Translations under genes and position numbers: made by a program
Shown here: piece by piece, positions 56,533-64,000 of the stretch
How the letters are laid out: each line of letters opens with the position of its first letter
Position numbering within the stretch: position 1 is the first letter of the stretch
From: DASRDU01 sp046331565
GTDB lineage: Bacteria > Acidobacteriota > Blastocatellia > RBC074
DNA length: 64,000 nt
Direction of reading: 5' to 3'
Assembly: GCA_046331565.1 (NCBI GenBank)
Contig: JAXLQP010000001.1
Span: forward strand, 2,418,001 to 2,482,000
The notes under the pieces: generated by a model
What the model was told of the DNA's origin: nothing
The model's input: only the letters and a program-made list of their open reading frames with translations
Databases searched by the model: none

Positions 56533-58038
56533 ATGTCAACAGACAACATTCGCGTTCGTTTTGCGCCTTCACCAACCGGCTACCTGCACGTTGGCGGAGC
56601 GCGCACGGCCCTTTTCAACTGGCTCTTTGCGCGCCATCACAACGGCACCTTCATTCTCAGAATCGAAGACACCGACCGGCTGCGCAACGACGACGCCATG
56701 GTGCGCGGCATTCTTGAAGGCATGCAGTGGCTCGGCCTCGATTATGACGAAGGCCCGTTCCATCAGTCCGATTATTACGAACAGCATCGCGCCGCCGCAT
56801 ATCAACTGCTCGCAAGCGGCCACGCCTACCGCGACTTCACGCCGAAGGAAGAACGCAGCGACGAAAACATCAAACAGCAGATCGCCGAAGCCGCCGCGCG
56901 CGGGCCGAAAGTATTGAACCCGTACCGCGATTTGTCGAAAGCGGAATCAGACGCCCGCGCCGCCCAGGGCGAGCCTTACGTCATTCGCTTCAAGGTTCCC
57001 GAAGAAGGGCGAACGCAATTCAGAGATGAGGTTTTCGGTGTGCAGGAACGCGATTACAGAGACATTGAGGATTTAGTTCTGCTCCGTTCCGACGGGCATC
57101 CGCTCTATAACCTGAGCGTCGTCTGCGATGACATTATGATGGGCATCACGCACGTCATTCGCGGGCAGGATCATCTCTCGAATACGCACAAACAGGTGCT
57201 GATTTACGAAGCTCTGGGCAAACCCGTGCCGGTCTTTGCGCACCTGCCGCTGATTCTGGCGCCGAGCAAGGGCAAGCTCTCGAAGCGCAAGCACGGCGAA
57301 ATCGTCAGCGTCACGACTTATCGTGACAGAGGTTTCATTCCTGATGCGTTCGTCAATTTTCTGGCGCTGCTCGGCTGGTCGCCCTCATCAGGCGAACACG
57401 CCGACCGCGAAATCTTTTCGCGCGCAGAACTCGTCAGCCTCTTTTCGCTCGAAGGCATTCACAAGGCCAACGCCGTTTTCAACTTCACCGAAGGCGATGC
57501 GCGCAACTGGACAGATCAGAAAGCCCTGTGGATGAACCAGGAATACATCAAGACTATTCCGATGGAACAACTCTTTCCGATGGTCAAAGCCGAGTTGCAG
57601 CAGAGCGGTCTGTGGCGTGATGAATACGAAGGCGAACGGCGGGCGTGGTTCGAACATACGCTGACGCTGCTGCGCGAACGCGCCCGCACGCTGAAGGATT
57701 TCACCATTCACGGGCGGCCTTACTTCGCTGGCGATTTCAGCTTTGAATTTGACGAAGCGGCAGTGAAAAAGAATCTGCAAAAAGACCCGGCATTGAAGGA
57801 ACTGCTCCCGCAACTCGCCGACGCCCTCGCCACGCTCGACGAATTCACTCACGATTCAACCGAAGCGTTATTGAGAAAATTCGCCGAAGAAAAAGGCGTC
57901 AAAGCCGGACTGCTCATCAACGCGACAAGAACCGCGCTCACCGGCCAGGCAGTCGGGCCAGGCCTGTTCGATGTGGTCGCCGCCATTGGAAAGCCACGAA
58001 CCGTGGCGCGCCTGAAGCACGCGGCGCAACTGGTGTGA
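56533..58038 (+). CDS. gltX: Glutamyl-tRNA synthetase
   Basis: Class I synthetase charging tRNA-Glu. The HIGH-type motif is PSPTGYLHVGGART at 12-25 and the KMSKS-type motif KLSKR at 248-252 (followed by KHG). Between them are the Glu-tRNA features IEDTDRLR and LPLILAPSKGKLSK. 501 residues, normal length. A cggag precedes the ATG. The presence of glnS in the same window means this organism charges Gln directly, so this is likely a discriminating GluRS. Its last ~14 codons (RTVARLKHAAQLV) recur in diverged form 500 nt downstream (58551-58597). Confidence 0.97.
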   Translation: MSTDNIRVRFAPSPTGYLHVGGARTALFNWLFARHHNGTFILRIEDTDRLRNDDAMVRGILEGMQWLGLDYDEGPFHQSDYYEQHRAAAYQLLASGHAYRDFTPKEERSDENIKQQIAEAAARGPKVLNPYRDLSKAESDARAAQGEPYVIRFKVPEEGRTQFRDEVFGVQERDYRDIEDLVLLRSDGHPLYNLSVVCDDIMMGITHVIRGQDHLSNTHKQVLIYEALGKPVPVFAHLPLILAPSKGKLSKRKHGEIVSVTTYRDRGFIPDAFVNFLALLGWSPSSGEHADREIFSRAELVSLFSLEGIHKANAVFNFTEGDARNWTDQKALWMNQEYIKTIPMEQLFPMVKAELQQSGLWRDEYEGERRAWFEHTLTLLRERARTLKDFTIHGRPYFAGDFSFEFDEAAVKKNLQKDPALKELLPQLADALATLDEFTHDSTEALLRKFAEEKGVKAGLLINATRTALTGQAVGPGLFDVVAAIGKPRTVARLKHAAQLV

Positions 58039-58117
58039 AGTTGTTTCCGCAGCGGAATCAGCAGGGTCATTGTCGGCTGCACTGGCTGCGCGCTAAGATC
58101 ACAGGTGAGGTGAGGTA

Positions 58118-58369
58118 ATGGCTGTAAATGTTCAGGAACTCTATCAACAAACGGTACGCCCGCTGCCCACGGCAGAGCGGTTGGCACTGGCGGCATTGAT
58201 TCTCAATGACATCTCTCAAAGTGCACAGCCGGATCAGCCGGAGCGAAAGGGCGACATTCGCAGGTTCTTTGGCGTCTGGAAAAATGGTACCGCCAATGGC
58301 TCTGACAACGAACAGATTGACCGTGATCTGGCACGTGCCTGTCTTCTCGAAGGTGAGAATGAAGGCTGA
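58118..58369 (+). CDS. VapB-like antitoxin of a decayed toxin-antitoxin pair
   Basis: An 83-residue protein with the opening ELYQQTVRPLPTAERLALAALILNDI, typical of small antitoxins that precede PIN-domain toxins. It is followed 6 nt later by the toxin start. The C-terminal part (IDRDLARACLLEGENEG) is where such antitoxins bind and block the toxin. A gaggtgaggt ribosome site precedes the ATG. The partner is broken (next entry), so this antitoxin is probably an orphan remnant. The pair lies between gltX and a duplicated gltX 3' end. Confidence 0.7.
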   Translation: MAVNVQELYQQTVRPLPTAERLALAALILNDISQSAQPDQPERKGDIRRFFGVWKNGTANGSDNEQIDRDLARACLLEGENEG

Positions 58370-58375
58370 GACTCC

Positions 58376-58524
58376 ATGCTGATCGACACATCAGGCTTCT
58401 TTGCCTTGGACAGCGAAAAGGACAGGAATCACGATGCAGCCATCAGGTTCTTTGATTCAGCGAAGCCCTGACGACTGACAAGCATTTCGTTCAGGAAAGT
58501 TTCCTGCGACTGCTCGACCCGTAA
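58376..58524 (+). pseudogene. VapC-like PIN-domain toxin remnant (internal deletion)
   Basis: The first 31 codons read MLIDTSGFFALDSEKDRNHDA and so on (a PIN N-terminus with the first catalytic Asp, LIDTS), then hit a stop at 58469. In another frame from 58462 the sequence reads EALTTDKHFVQESFLRLLDP and stops at 58524, which is a PIN C-terminus (LTTDKHF is the usual last motif). About 80 central codons expected for a ~130-residue PIN toxin are absent. The gene is therefore an internally deleted pseudogene. Confidence 0.8.
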
Positions 58525-58550
58525 AAAGTGACACTCCTCCGACTCCGGTC

Positions 58551-58597
58551 AGGCACGAACTACAGCGCGCCTGAAACACGCGGCGCAAATGATCTGA
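58551..58597 (+). repeat. Diverged duplicate of the gltX 3' end
   Basis: The sequence encoding RTTARLKHAAQMI-stop repeats, at roughly 80% nucleotide identity over 45 nt, the last codons of gltX (RTVARLKHAAQLV-stop, ending at 58038). The two copies are direct repeats that bracket the antitoxin and toxin remnant. Confidence 0.8.
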
Positions 58598-58604
58598 GAC
58601 ACTG

Positions 58605-59429
58605 ATGAAAGTTATTGGTTCAATCTTCATCACCCTGTTGTGCCTGCTGGTTCAGCCTCAGTCGGCGATTGACTGGACCAGGGAAAGAGCTGACGTGTCG
58701 AAAGGCAAAGTTGAGTCTTTCGAAGTTCAGGACAATCAGTACAACCGCAGGCGAAAGGTCTGGGTCTATACGCCGCCTGGTTACAACGCAAAGGCCACTG
58801 CACCTTATCGCCTGCTGCTGTCATTCGATGGTGAAGATTACATCAAAGACATTCCCGCGCCCGTGATTCTCGACAACCTGCTTGCCGCCGGAAAGATTCA
58901 TCCGACCGTTCAGGTGATGATTGATAACTCCGAAGACAGGCTGGGCGACCTGGCCAATCATCAGAAGTTTGCTGATTTCCTGGCCAGGGATCTGCTGCCC
59001 TGGGTGCAGAAAAATTTCCAGGTCACTCGTGAAGCTGGCCAGACCACTGTGTGCGGATACAGCGCAGGCGGGCTGGCGGCGGCTTATGTGGCTTTCAGAT
59101 ATCCGAATCTGTTCGGCAACGTCCTGTCGCAAAGCGGCGCATTCTGGCGTGGCAATGAAGGCGGCACCGAACAACTGGAATGGCTGACCGCGCAGTACAA
59201 AAATGCGCCGAAACTGAACGTGCGCCTTTATCTTGAAGTTGGCGCAAATGAAACCAGAAAAACGGCAGGCGGGCCGGTTTTTATTGAAACCAATCGGCGA
59301 TTGCGCGATGCGTTGCGGGCGAAAGGCTATGAGATGAAGTATCTGGAAGTGCCGAATGCAGTCCACAACGCCGAACACTGGCGCGCACAGTTAGCCGACG
59401 GAATCATATATCTGATGGGCAAGTCGTAA
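58605..59429 (+). CDS. Exported alpha/beta-hydrolase esterase (enterochelin-esterase-like)
   Basis: A 274-residue protein with a signal peptide (SIFITLLCLLVQPQSA) and a typical esterase D/enterochelin-esterase-like core. It has strands RKVWVYTPPGY and YRLLLSFDGEDYI, the nucleophile elbow GYSAGG (S153), and late Asp/His candidates (the His of PNAVHNAEHW). It resembles the Fes/IroE/esterase D group that hydrolyses ester bonds of siderophores or other small esters. It starts 8 nt after the gltX-end duplicate and has no clear ribosome site, so its transcription may come from upstream. The terminator after it also serves glnS. Confidence 0.85.
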   Translation: MKVIGSIFITLLCLLVQPQSAIDWTRERADVSKGKVESFEVQDNQYNRRRKVWVYTPPGYNAKATAPYRLLLSFDGEDYIKDIPAPVILDNLLAAGKIHPTVQVMIDNSEDRLGDLANHQKFADFLARDLLPWVQKNFQVTREAGQTTVCGYSAGGLAAAYVAFRYPNLFGNVLSQSGAFWRGNEGGTEQLEWLTAQYKNAPKLNVRLYLEVGANETRKTAGGPVFIETNRRLRDALRAKGYEMKYLEVPNAVHNAEHWRAQLADGIIYLMGKS

Positions 59430-59471
59430 CGGCGGGAATATTTCTGACAAATTTGATCTGCGCGGGCAAAT

Positions 59472-59508
59472 AAAGAGCAGTGCCCCGAATTGTCGGTCAC
59501 TGCTCTTT
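59472..59508. terminator. Two-way terminator between the esterase and glnS
   Basis: Perfect 11-nt stem: aaagagcagtg (59472-59482) with cactgctcttt (59498-59508), 15-nt loop. The A-rich and T-rich ends fit a bidirectional terminator for the convergent esterase and glnS genes. Confidence 0.75.
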
Positions 59509-59538
59509 GACACATCCCAGGTTCAGCACATCATCAGC

Positions 59539-61272
59539 TCACTTCTTCGCCCGCTGCTCAATCTTCGCCCACGTATCCTTCAAACCAATCGTGCGATTGA
59601 AAACAGGCCTGCCGGGCGCAGAGTCAGGGTCAACGCAGAAATAGCCCATCCGCTCGAACTGATAGCGCGTGCCGGGCGCTGCGTCCTTCAGCCCCGGTTC
59701 GACTTTGCAATCAGTCAGCGCTTCCAGCGAGTTCGGATTCAGATTGGCGGTGAAGTCCTGGCCTTCCTCAACTTCGTTCGGGTCTTCTTTGGTAAACAGC
59801 GTGTCGTAAAGACGAACCTCTGCGTTGACGGCGTGCGCGGCTGAAACCCAGTGGATCGTGGATTTGACCTTGCGCCCGTCGGGCGTGTTGCCGCCACGTG
59901 TCGCCGGGTCATAGGTGCAGCGCAGTTCGACGATATTGCCTTCGGCGTCCTTCACCACGCTCTGACAGGTAATCAGATAGCCGTAGCGCAAACGCACTTC
60001 GCGGCCCGGCGCGAGGCGGAAGAACTGCTTCGGCGGGTCTTCACGAAAATCATCCTGCTCGATGTAAAGCACCTTCGAGAACGGAACCCTGCGTGTGCCT
60101 GCGCTGGCGTCTTCGGGGTTGTTGATGGCATCCATCTCTTCAACCAGGTCATCGGGATAATTGTCAATCACGACGCGCAGCGGCTTCAGCACAGCCATCA
60201 CACGCAGGGCGTGTTTGTTCAGATCCTCGCGCAGGAAGTATTCAAGCTGCTGAAGCTGCGTGATGCCGTTCGTGCGGGAAACGCCGATGTTGGCGCAGAA
60301 GTTGCGAATCGCTTCGGGCGTGTAACCGCGCCGCCGCATGCCTGACAGCGTAGGCATGCGCGGATCGTCCCAGCCCGCGACGTGACCATCCTGCACCAGT
60401 TTCAGCAGCTTGCGCTTGCTGAGCAGGGTGTAAGTGATGCTGAGCCGGTCAAACTCGATCTGCCGCGACGGGAAGATGCCAAGCTGTTCGATGAACCAGT
60501 TGTAGAGCGGGCGATGATCGTCAAATTCGAGCGTGCAGAGCGAGTGCGTCACGTGCTCAATCGAATCTGACTGACCGTGCGCGTAATCGTACATCGGATA
60601 GATGCACCACTCGTCGCCCGTGCGGTGGTGTTCCATGTGCAGGATGCGATACATCACCGGATCGCGGAAGTTGAGATTCGGCGAGGCCATATCAATTTTT
60701 GCGCGCAGCGTGCGTGAACCATCCGGGAACTCGCCGTTCTTCATGCGCTCAAAGAGGTCAAGGTTTTCTTCGACTGACCGGTTGCGGTACGGACTTTCTT
60801 TGCCCGGTTCGGTCAGCGTGCCGCGATACTGCCGCACCTCTTCCGCGCTGAGGTCACAGACATAAGCCCTGCCTGCTTTGATCAACTGAATCGCCCACTC
60901 ATAAAGCTGCTCGAAATAATCAGAAGCGTAATACAACCCGTCCCACTCAAAGCCGAGCCAGCGCACATCTTCCATAATGGAATCAACGTACTCGGTCTCT
61001 TCTTTGGAAGGGTTGGTGTCATCAAAGCGCAGGTTGCATTTGCCGCCGAACTCCGCCGCGAGGCCGAAATCAAGGCAGATAGCTTTGGCGTGGCCGATGT
61101 GCAGGTAACCATTCGGCTCAGGCGGGAAACGCGTCTGCACCCGCCCGCCGTGTTTCCCTGCACTGAGGTCTTCAATGATGATGTCACGAATAAAATTCGA
61201 CCGGCCTGATGATTCAGTTGTTTCGACCGGCGATTCAGCCGGCGCGCCGGATTCAGCTTTCACTGAGTTCAT
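59539..61272 (-). CDS. glnS: Glutaminyl-tRNA synthetase
   Basis: Class I synthetase of 577 residues. HIGH-type motif PPEPNGYLHIGHAK at 50-63 and KMSKS-type LLSKRK at about 282-287; NLRFDDTNPSKEETEYV and the C-terminal beta-barrel anticodon-binding part (FFRLAPGREVRLRYGYLI, NRTIGLKDTW) are as in E. coli GlnRS. It has a short N-terminal extension of ~30 residues. Presence of GlnRS implies direct charging of tRNA-Gln rather than the transamidation route. Ends at the two-way terminator. Confidence 0.96.
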   Translation of the reverse strand: MNSVKAESGAPAESPVETTESSGRSNFIRDIIIEDLSAGKHGGRVQTRFPPEPNGYLHIGHAKAICLDFGLAAEFGGKCNLRFDDTNPSKEETEYVDSIMEDVRWLGFEWDGLYYASDYFEQLYEWAIQLIKAGRAYVCDLSAEEVRQYRGTLTEPGKESPYRNRSVEENLDLFERMKNGEFPDGSRTLRAKIDMASPNLNFRDPVMYRILHMEHHRTGDEWCIYPMYDYAHGQSDSIEHVTHSLCTLEFDDHRPLYNWFIEQLGIFPSRQIEFDRLSITYTLLSKRKLLKLVQDGHVAGWDDPRMPTLSGMRRRGYTPEAIRNFCANIGVSRTNGITQLQQLEYFLREDLNKHALRVMAVLKPLRVVIDNYPDDLVEEMDAINNPEDASAGTRRVPFSKVLYIEQDDFREDPPKQFFRLAPGREVRLRYGYLITCQSVVKDAEGNIVELRCTYDPATRGGNTPDGRKVKSTIHWVSAAHAVNAEVRLYDTLFTKEDPNEVEEGQDFTANLNPNSLEALTDCKVEPGLKDAAPGTRYQFERMGYFCVDPDSAPGRPVFNRTIGLKDTWAKIEQRAKK

Positions 61273-61411
61273 TTGTCTGTCTTATCCCTTGTGATAACTG
61301 CGAACGGAGCTTCATCAAATGCTCCGTCACGCGCTTGTTCTGATCAAAAAATTATACGTCGTGTCCGAGCGGCACAACGCGAAATCTGATGAGTGACACG
61401 GCTGACCTGAA

Positions 61412-62305
61412 TCAGAGCTGATCCGGGTCACGCCCCATCTGCCGCAGCAGTTCAGCCATTCGCTCAGCGCGCTGTCGCTCCTGCTCAAGCTGATGCAGCG
61501 TCGCTTCCTTTGCTGCTCGTTCCTGCTCGGCGCGCTGACTTTCCTGTTCGGCGCGCTGACGCTCCTGCTCAGCACGCTGACTTTCAATCTCAGCACGCTG
61601 ACTTTCCTGATCGGCGCGCTGATGTTCCTGTTCAGCGCGCATTCGTTCCTGCTCAGCGCGATGATGCTCCTGTTCGGCGCGTTGTCGTTCCTGTTCGGCG
61701 CGTTCCCTGCCGGTTGGAACAAGCTGACGCCGGGCATCAGTCCATCTCAGCCACGTGTCCTGTTTGCCTTCAAAGACGCCCTCCCAGAGCGTCAGTCCCA
61801 GGCCGAGGTCGGGGAACTGCGCTTCAGCCTGGCGATCATATTCAAAGCCATTCAGGCGATAAACGGTCAGCGTGTCCGGCATCACCTGCCGCTGCGGATC
61901 GTAAATCACATAGTAACTGACGCGCATGCGGGCATATCGGCGTTTCTTTTCGCCATCCTCTTCGCCCACCGTATTGGAGACAATTTCAATCGCCAGATCG
62001 GGCGGCTTGCCGAATTCCCACAAAAAGTATGACCGGTGTTTTTTCTCCCACCAGTCCGGGGCCACTTCGACATCAAGGCTGAGGAACATATCCGGCACAA
62101 TCGCCGGGTTACGCGCCAGATAAAAGACGCCGACATTGGCCGCCGCCAGAAACGGGCGGCCTGCGCCCGGCCCTTCCCACGAACTGTAAAGCGGCTCTGT
62201 CAGCAGGCGCTGCTGCTTTTCAGAAGGCAGATTATCCACGGGTGTGTCGTCCTCCGTCATCAGATGGGTAATGTCAGGAGCAACGTCAATCATTGGTTGA
62301 GACAT
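61412..62305 (-). CDS. Uma2 family protein with heptad-repeat coiled-coil tail
   Basis: About 297 residues. The N-terminal ~180 residues are a Uma2 domain (FLSLDVEVAPDWW, PPDLAIEIVSNTVGEEDGEK, MRVSYYVIYDP). The C-terminal ~110 residues contain nine RAEQERQ-type heptads (R-A-E/D-Q/I-E-R/H/S-X) that should form a long charged coiled coil. The heptads are encoded by a 21-bp tandem repeat (61514-61702). The ATG at 62305 is supported by gagg 6 nt upstream. Many Uma2 proteins in cyanobacteria have such tails; here it may drive oligomerisation. Paralogue of the gene at 219-854. Confidence 0.87.
   Translation of the reverse strand: MSQPMIDVAPDITHLMTEDDTPVDNLPSEKQQRLLTEPLYSSWEGPGAGRPFLAAANVGVFYLARNPAIVPDMFLSLDVEVAPDWWEKKHRSYFLWEFGKPPDLAIEIVSNTVGEEDGEKKRRYARMRVSYYVIYDPQRQVMPDTLTVYRLNGFEYDRQAEAQFPDLGLGLTLWEGVFEGKQDTWLRWTDARRQLVPTGRERAEQERQRAEQEHHRAEQERMRAEQEHQRADQESQRAEIESQRAEQERQRAEQESQRAEQERAAKEATLHQLEQERQRAERMAELLRQMGRDPDQL
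61514..61702 (-). repeat. 21-bp tandem repeat encoding RAEQERQ heptads
   Basis: Nine consecutive 21-nt units encode seven residues each, in one frame. Units differ at a few positions, so length variation by slippage is likely between strains. Confidence 0.9.
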
Positions 62306-62448
62306 AAACATCCTCGCTCTGAGAATCAGGCTGCGCAATCAGAAGCAAAACGGCAGGAAAATGATAAGCCGCGCCTCGCGCAGTGTCCATCAGTGATCAG
62401 AGAACAGTATATAACGTCCGGGCTGCTCTTTGGGCGCAGTTATCAGCA

Positions 62449-62485
62449 CTGAAGTTCGACAGGCTGACAGTTTGTCGAACTTCAG
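62449..62485. repeat. Palindrome of the gacaagctg family (copy D3)
   Basis: Perfect 13-nt arms (ctgaagttcgaca at 62449-62461; complement at 62473-62485) with an 11-nt loop. It lies between the stop of the PBP4 gene and the Uma2 start, so it may terminate the PBP4 transcript. Confidence 0.8.
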
Positions 62486-62498
62486 CGCTGACCTGTGA

Positions 62499-63788
62499 TC
62501 ATCTGATCACCCGGCTTTGCAGGCTGTCGGGCTGGCTGGTTTCGGGACGGCTGGCGAGCGGCGCAGGGCCGCCGAGTTCATTCATCAGGTCTTTCAGAAA
62601 TTCATCCTGTTCGCGGCGCAGTTGTCTGACGCTGCGACCTTCGGCCATGTCGTAAATCACAAACAGCAGCGGCCCGTCCTGTCGCGTCATCAGCACGCCT
62701 GACAAGGCTGCCGCGCCGCTGTCGGTTTCAGTCAGCGTGCCGGTCTTGGCAATCACGCTGCCCGTAAATTCAGGCTCGGTGAAACGCCCGGCCAGTGTGC
62801 TGTAATCAACTCCGGCCACCGGCATCACGTCTTCAGGTTTGTAACCGTGCGTGCGCAGCCAGTCGAGCAACGCGCGCAGAATCTGCACCGTGCCGCGCGG
62901 GGTGAGGCGGTTAATATCCAGCCCCGATGCACGCATAATGAAAACTTCGCGGTCAGGCAGTCCCAGCTTTTCAGTCAGAAATTCCTTGAGCGCACCCACG
63001 CCGCCAATGTCTTCGCCCAGTTGATCGGCCATCGCATTGACGCTGTGCGCATTTTGTTCGCGCAGAATATGCAGCAGCGTGTCTGATTCAATCGTGAGCA
63101 GCGGTTTTGCCTCAGCAAACGCGGCTTTGTCTGATTCAAAGCGCGTGTTGTCGCGGAACGGAATGCGCGCCTGGCGACGAAAGACTCCGGCTGAAATGTC
63201 CGTCTGCGAATTGTGATTGCACGTGAACGAACCGACCACGACCAGACCGCCATTGACGCGCCTGATGCCCGTTTGTCGCAATTCGTCGCCGACCTTGCGC
63301 GCATCGGTGATGGAAAATGACGGATCACCGCCGCTCAGTAAAATCAGATCGCCGTTGAGCGTGCCGGTGCGCGCGTCAATTTCACCAGTCGCGCGAAACT
63401 CAGTGCGAAAGCGGTAAGCAGCGCCAAGTTTGTCGAGCGCCACCAGCGATGTCGCCAGTTTCAGCACCGAAGCCGGATTGAAAACCATCTGCTCATTCCA
63501 CGCCGCAACGGGTTCGCCGCTCCTGAGCGATTCGATGTAAACGCCGTGCTGCTGACCGTCGCGCTGTTCAGAAAGCAGACGATTTCTGAAAGCAGTCAAT
63601 GCCTGCGGATCAGCGGGACGTTTGACCGGCGCGGGCGCAGCAACTGATTTACTGGTCGCTGGCGGGATCGCATTTTTCGACCACGCCAGGTTTCTGGTTC
63701 TGGTCAGCAGCGGAATGGCGCTGATTGAAATCAGCAACACAGTAATCAGGGCGGCTTTGCGTCTGGAAGGATCAGTCTGGAACATCAT
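62499..63788 (-). CDS. dacB: D-alanyl-D-alanine carboxypeptidase/endopeptidase (PBP4 type)
   Basis: A 429-residue S13 family penicillin-binding protein that trims or cleaves peptidoglycan cross-links in the periplasm. An N-terminal hydrophobic segment (ALITVLLISISAIPLL) anchors or exports it. The three active-site motifs are present in order: S107-V-L-K110, S249-V-N251 and K348-T-G350. The insert domain expected of PBP4 is between the first two motifs and shorter than in E. coli. It is on the same strand as the Uma2 gene, separated by a palindrome. Confidence 0.92.
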   Translation of the reverse strand: MMFQTDPSRRKAALITVLLISISAIPLLTRTRNLAWSKNAIPPATSKSVAAPAPVKRPADPQALTAFRNRLLSEQRDGQQHGVYIESLRSGEPVAAWNEQMVFNPASVLKLATSLVALDKLGAAYRFRTEFRATGEIDARTGTLNGDLILLSGGDPSFSITDARKVGDELRQTGIRRVNGGLVVVGSFTCNHNSQTDISAGVFRRQARIPFRDNTRFESDKAAFAEAKPLLTIESDTLLHILREQNAHSVNAMADQLGEDIGGVGALKEFLTEKLGLPDREVFIMRASGLDINRLTPRGTVQILRALLDWLRTHGYKPEDVMPVAGVDYSTLAGRFTEPEFTGSVIAKTGTLTETDSGAAALSGVLMTRQDGPLLFVIYDMAEGRSVRQLRREQDEFLKDLMNELGGPAPLASRPETSQPDSLQSRVIR

Positions 63789-63946
63789 TCTTTATTTCGG
63801 CCCCTGATGAGACACCTGATTTGACAGGCCGCAGCGGGGAGATAACAATCATCACTGGTGAGATTAAGCTACAGATATTTCGCGGTTGAATCAAGCACTC
63901 TAATCATCCGGCAACAACTCTCTAATCGTCTGATCGGAGCGTACCC

Positions 63947-64000
63947 ATGAAAATCATTCGCTTCAGCCTGCTGCTGATCGTTCTCTGCCTCACTGCCACG
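63947..64000 (+). CDS. Start of an exported protein (truncated by the window end)
   Basis: A ggag lies 8 nt before the ATG; the visible 18 residues (MKIIRFSLLLIVLCLTAT) look like a Sec signal peptide. The rest is outside the window, so the function cannot be told. Confidence 0.6.
   Translation, partial: MKIIRFSLLLIVLCLTAT

Overview
This 64 kb window looks like a stretch of Acidobacteriota chromosome, most likely of the Blastocatellia type. That placement is an inference. It rests on moderately high GC, three very large carboxypeptidase-regulatory/TonB-receptor-type outer-membrane proteins without SusD partners, CHAT-TPR proteins next to an ECF sigma factor, Uma2 nucleases, a PIG-L/NEW3 protein, a PEP-CTERM protein, and a diderm envelope gene set (mpl, PBP4). 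I saw no rRNA, tRNA, CRISPR array, IS element or phage genes.

Layout. 1-9.9 kb, mostly minus strand: the end of a patatin-like lipase, a Uma2 protein, then a scavenging cluster (GH4 glycosidase, M20 amidohydrolase, PfkB sugar kinase translationally coupled to an APC permease, and a large receptor). 10-18.5 kb: a PIG-L deacetylase, an Nramp-like transporter, an SDR oxidoreductase and a second large receptor. 19-26.7 kb, housekeeping: gyrB carrying a 551-residue intein, recF, a small exported protein and mpl. 26.9-34.2 kb: a Tat-exported Cys-rich protein, a prepilin behind a near-consensus sigma-54 promoter, a 679-residue unknown membrane protein, an S41-protease/beta-lactamase-fold fusion and a TPR protein. 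34.5-43.3 kb: a LytS/LytTR two-component pair, a third large receptor, a LolA-like protein, and an HK/OmpR pair. 43.6-55 kb, the most unusual region: two paralogous exported CHAT-TPR proteins with duplicated promoters and leaders, an ECF sigma factor with a membrane anti-sigma-like protein, two paralogous small coiled-coil proteins, a small unknown protein and a degenerate response-regulator receiver. 55-64 kb: a PEP-CTERM protein, gltX, a broken vapBC pair bracketed by a duplicated gltX 3' end, an esterase, glnS, a Uma2 protein with a heptad-repeat tail, PBP4 and the start of one more exported protein.

The intergenic regions are rich in inverted repeats from several sequence families. Many share one architecture: short words repeated every 7-10 nt, then the same words inverted. 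One family has inserted in frame into the CHAT domains of both CHAT genes. Others have been read into the ends of neighbouring genes.

The strongest candidates for something undescribed are (1) the CHAT-TPR / ECF sigma / small coiled-coil / degenerate-receiver island, (2) the GyrB intein with LAGLIDADG-type motifs and an embedded HTH domain, (3) the word-periodic palindromes and their in-gene insertion, and (4) the gltX 3'-end duplication around a decayed toxin-antitoxin pair.
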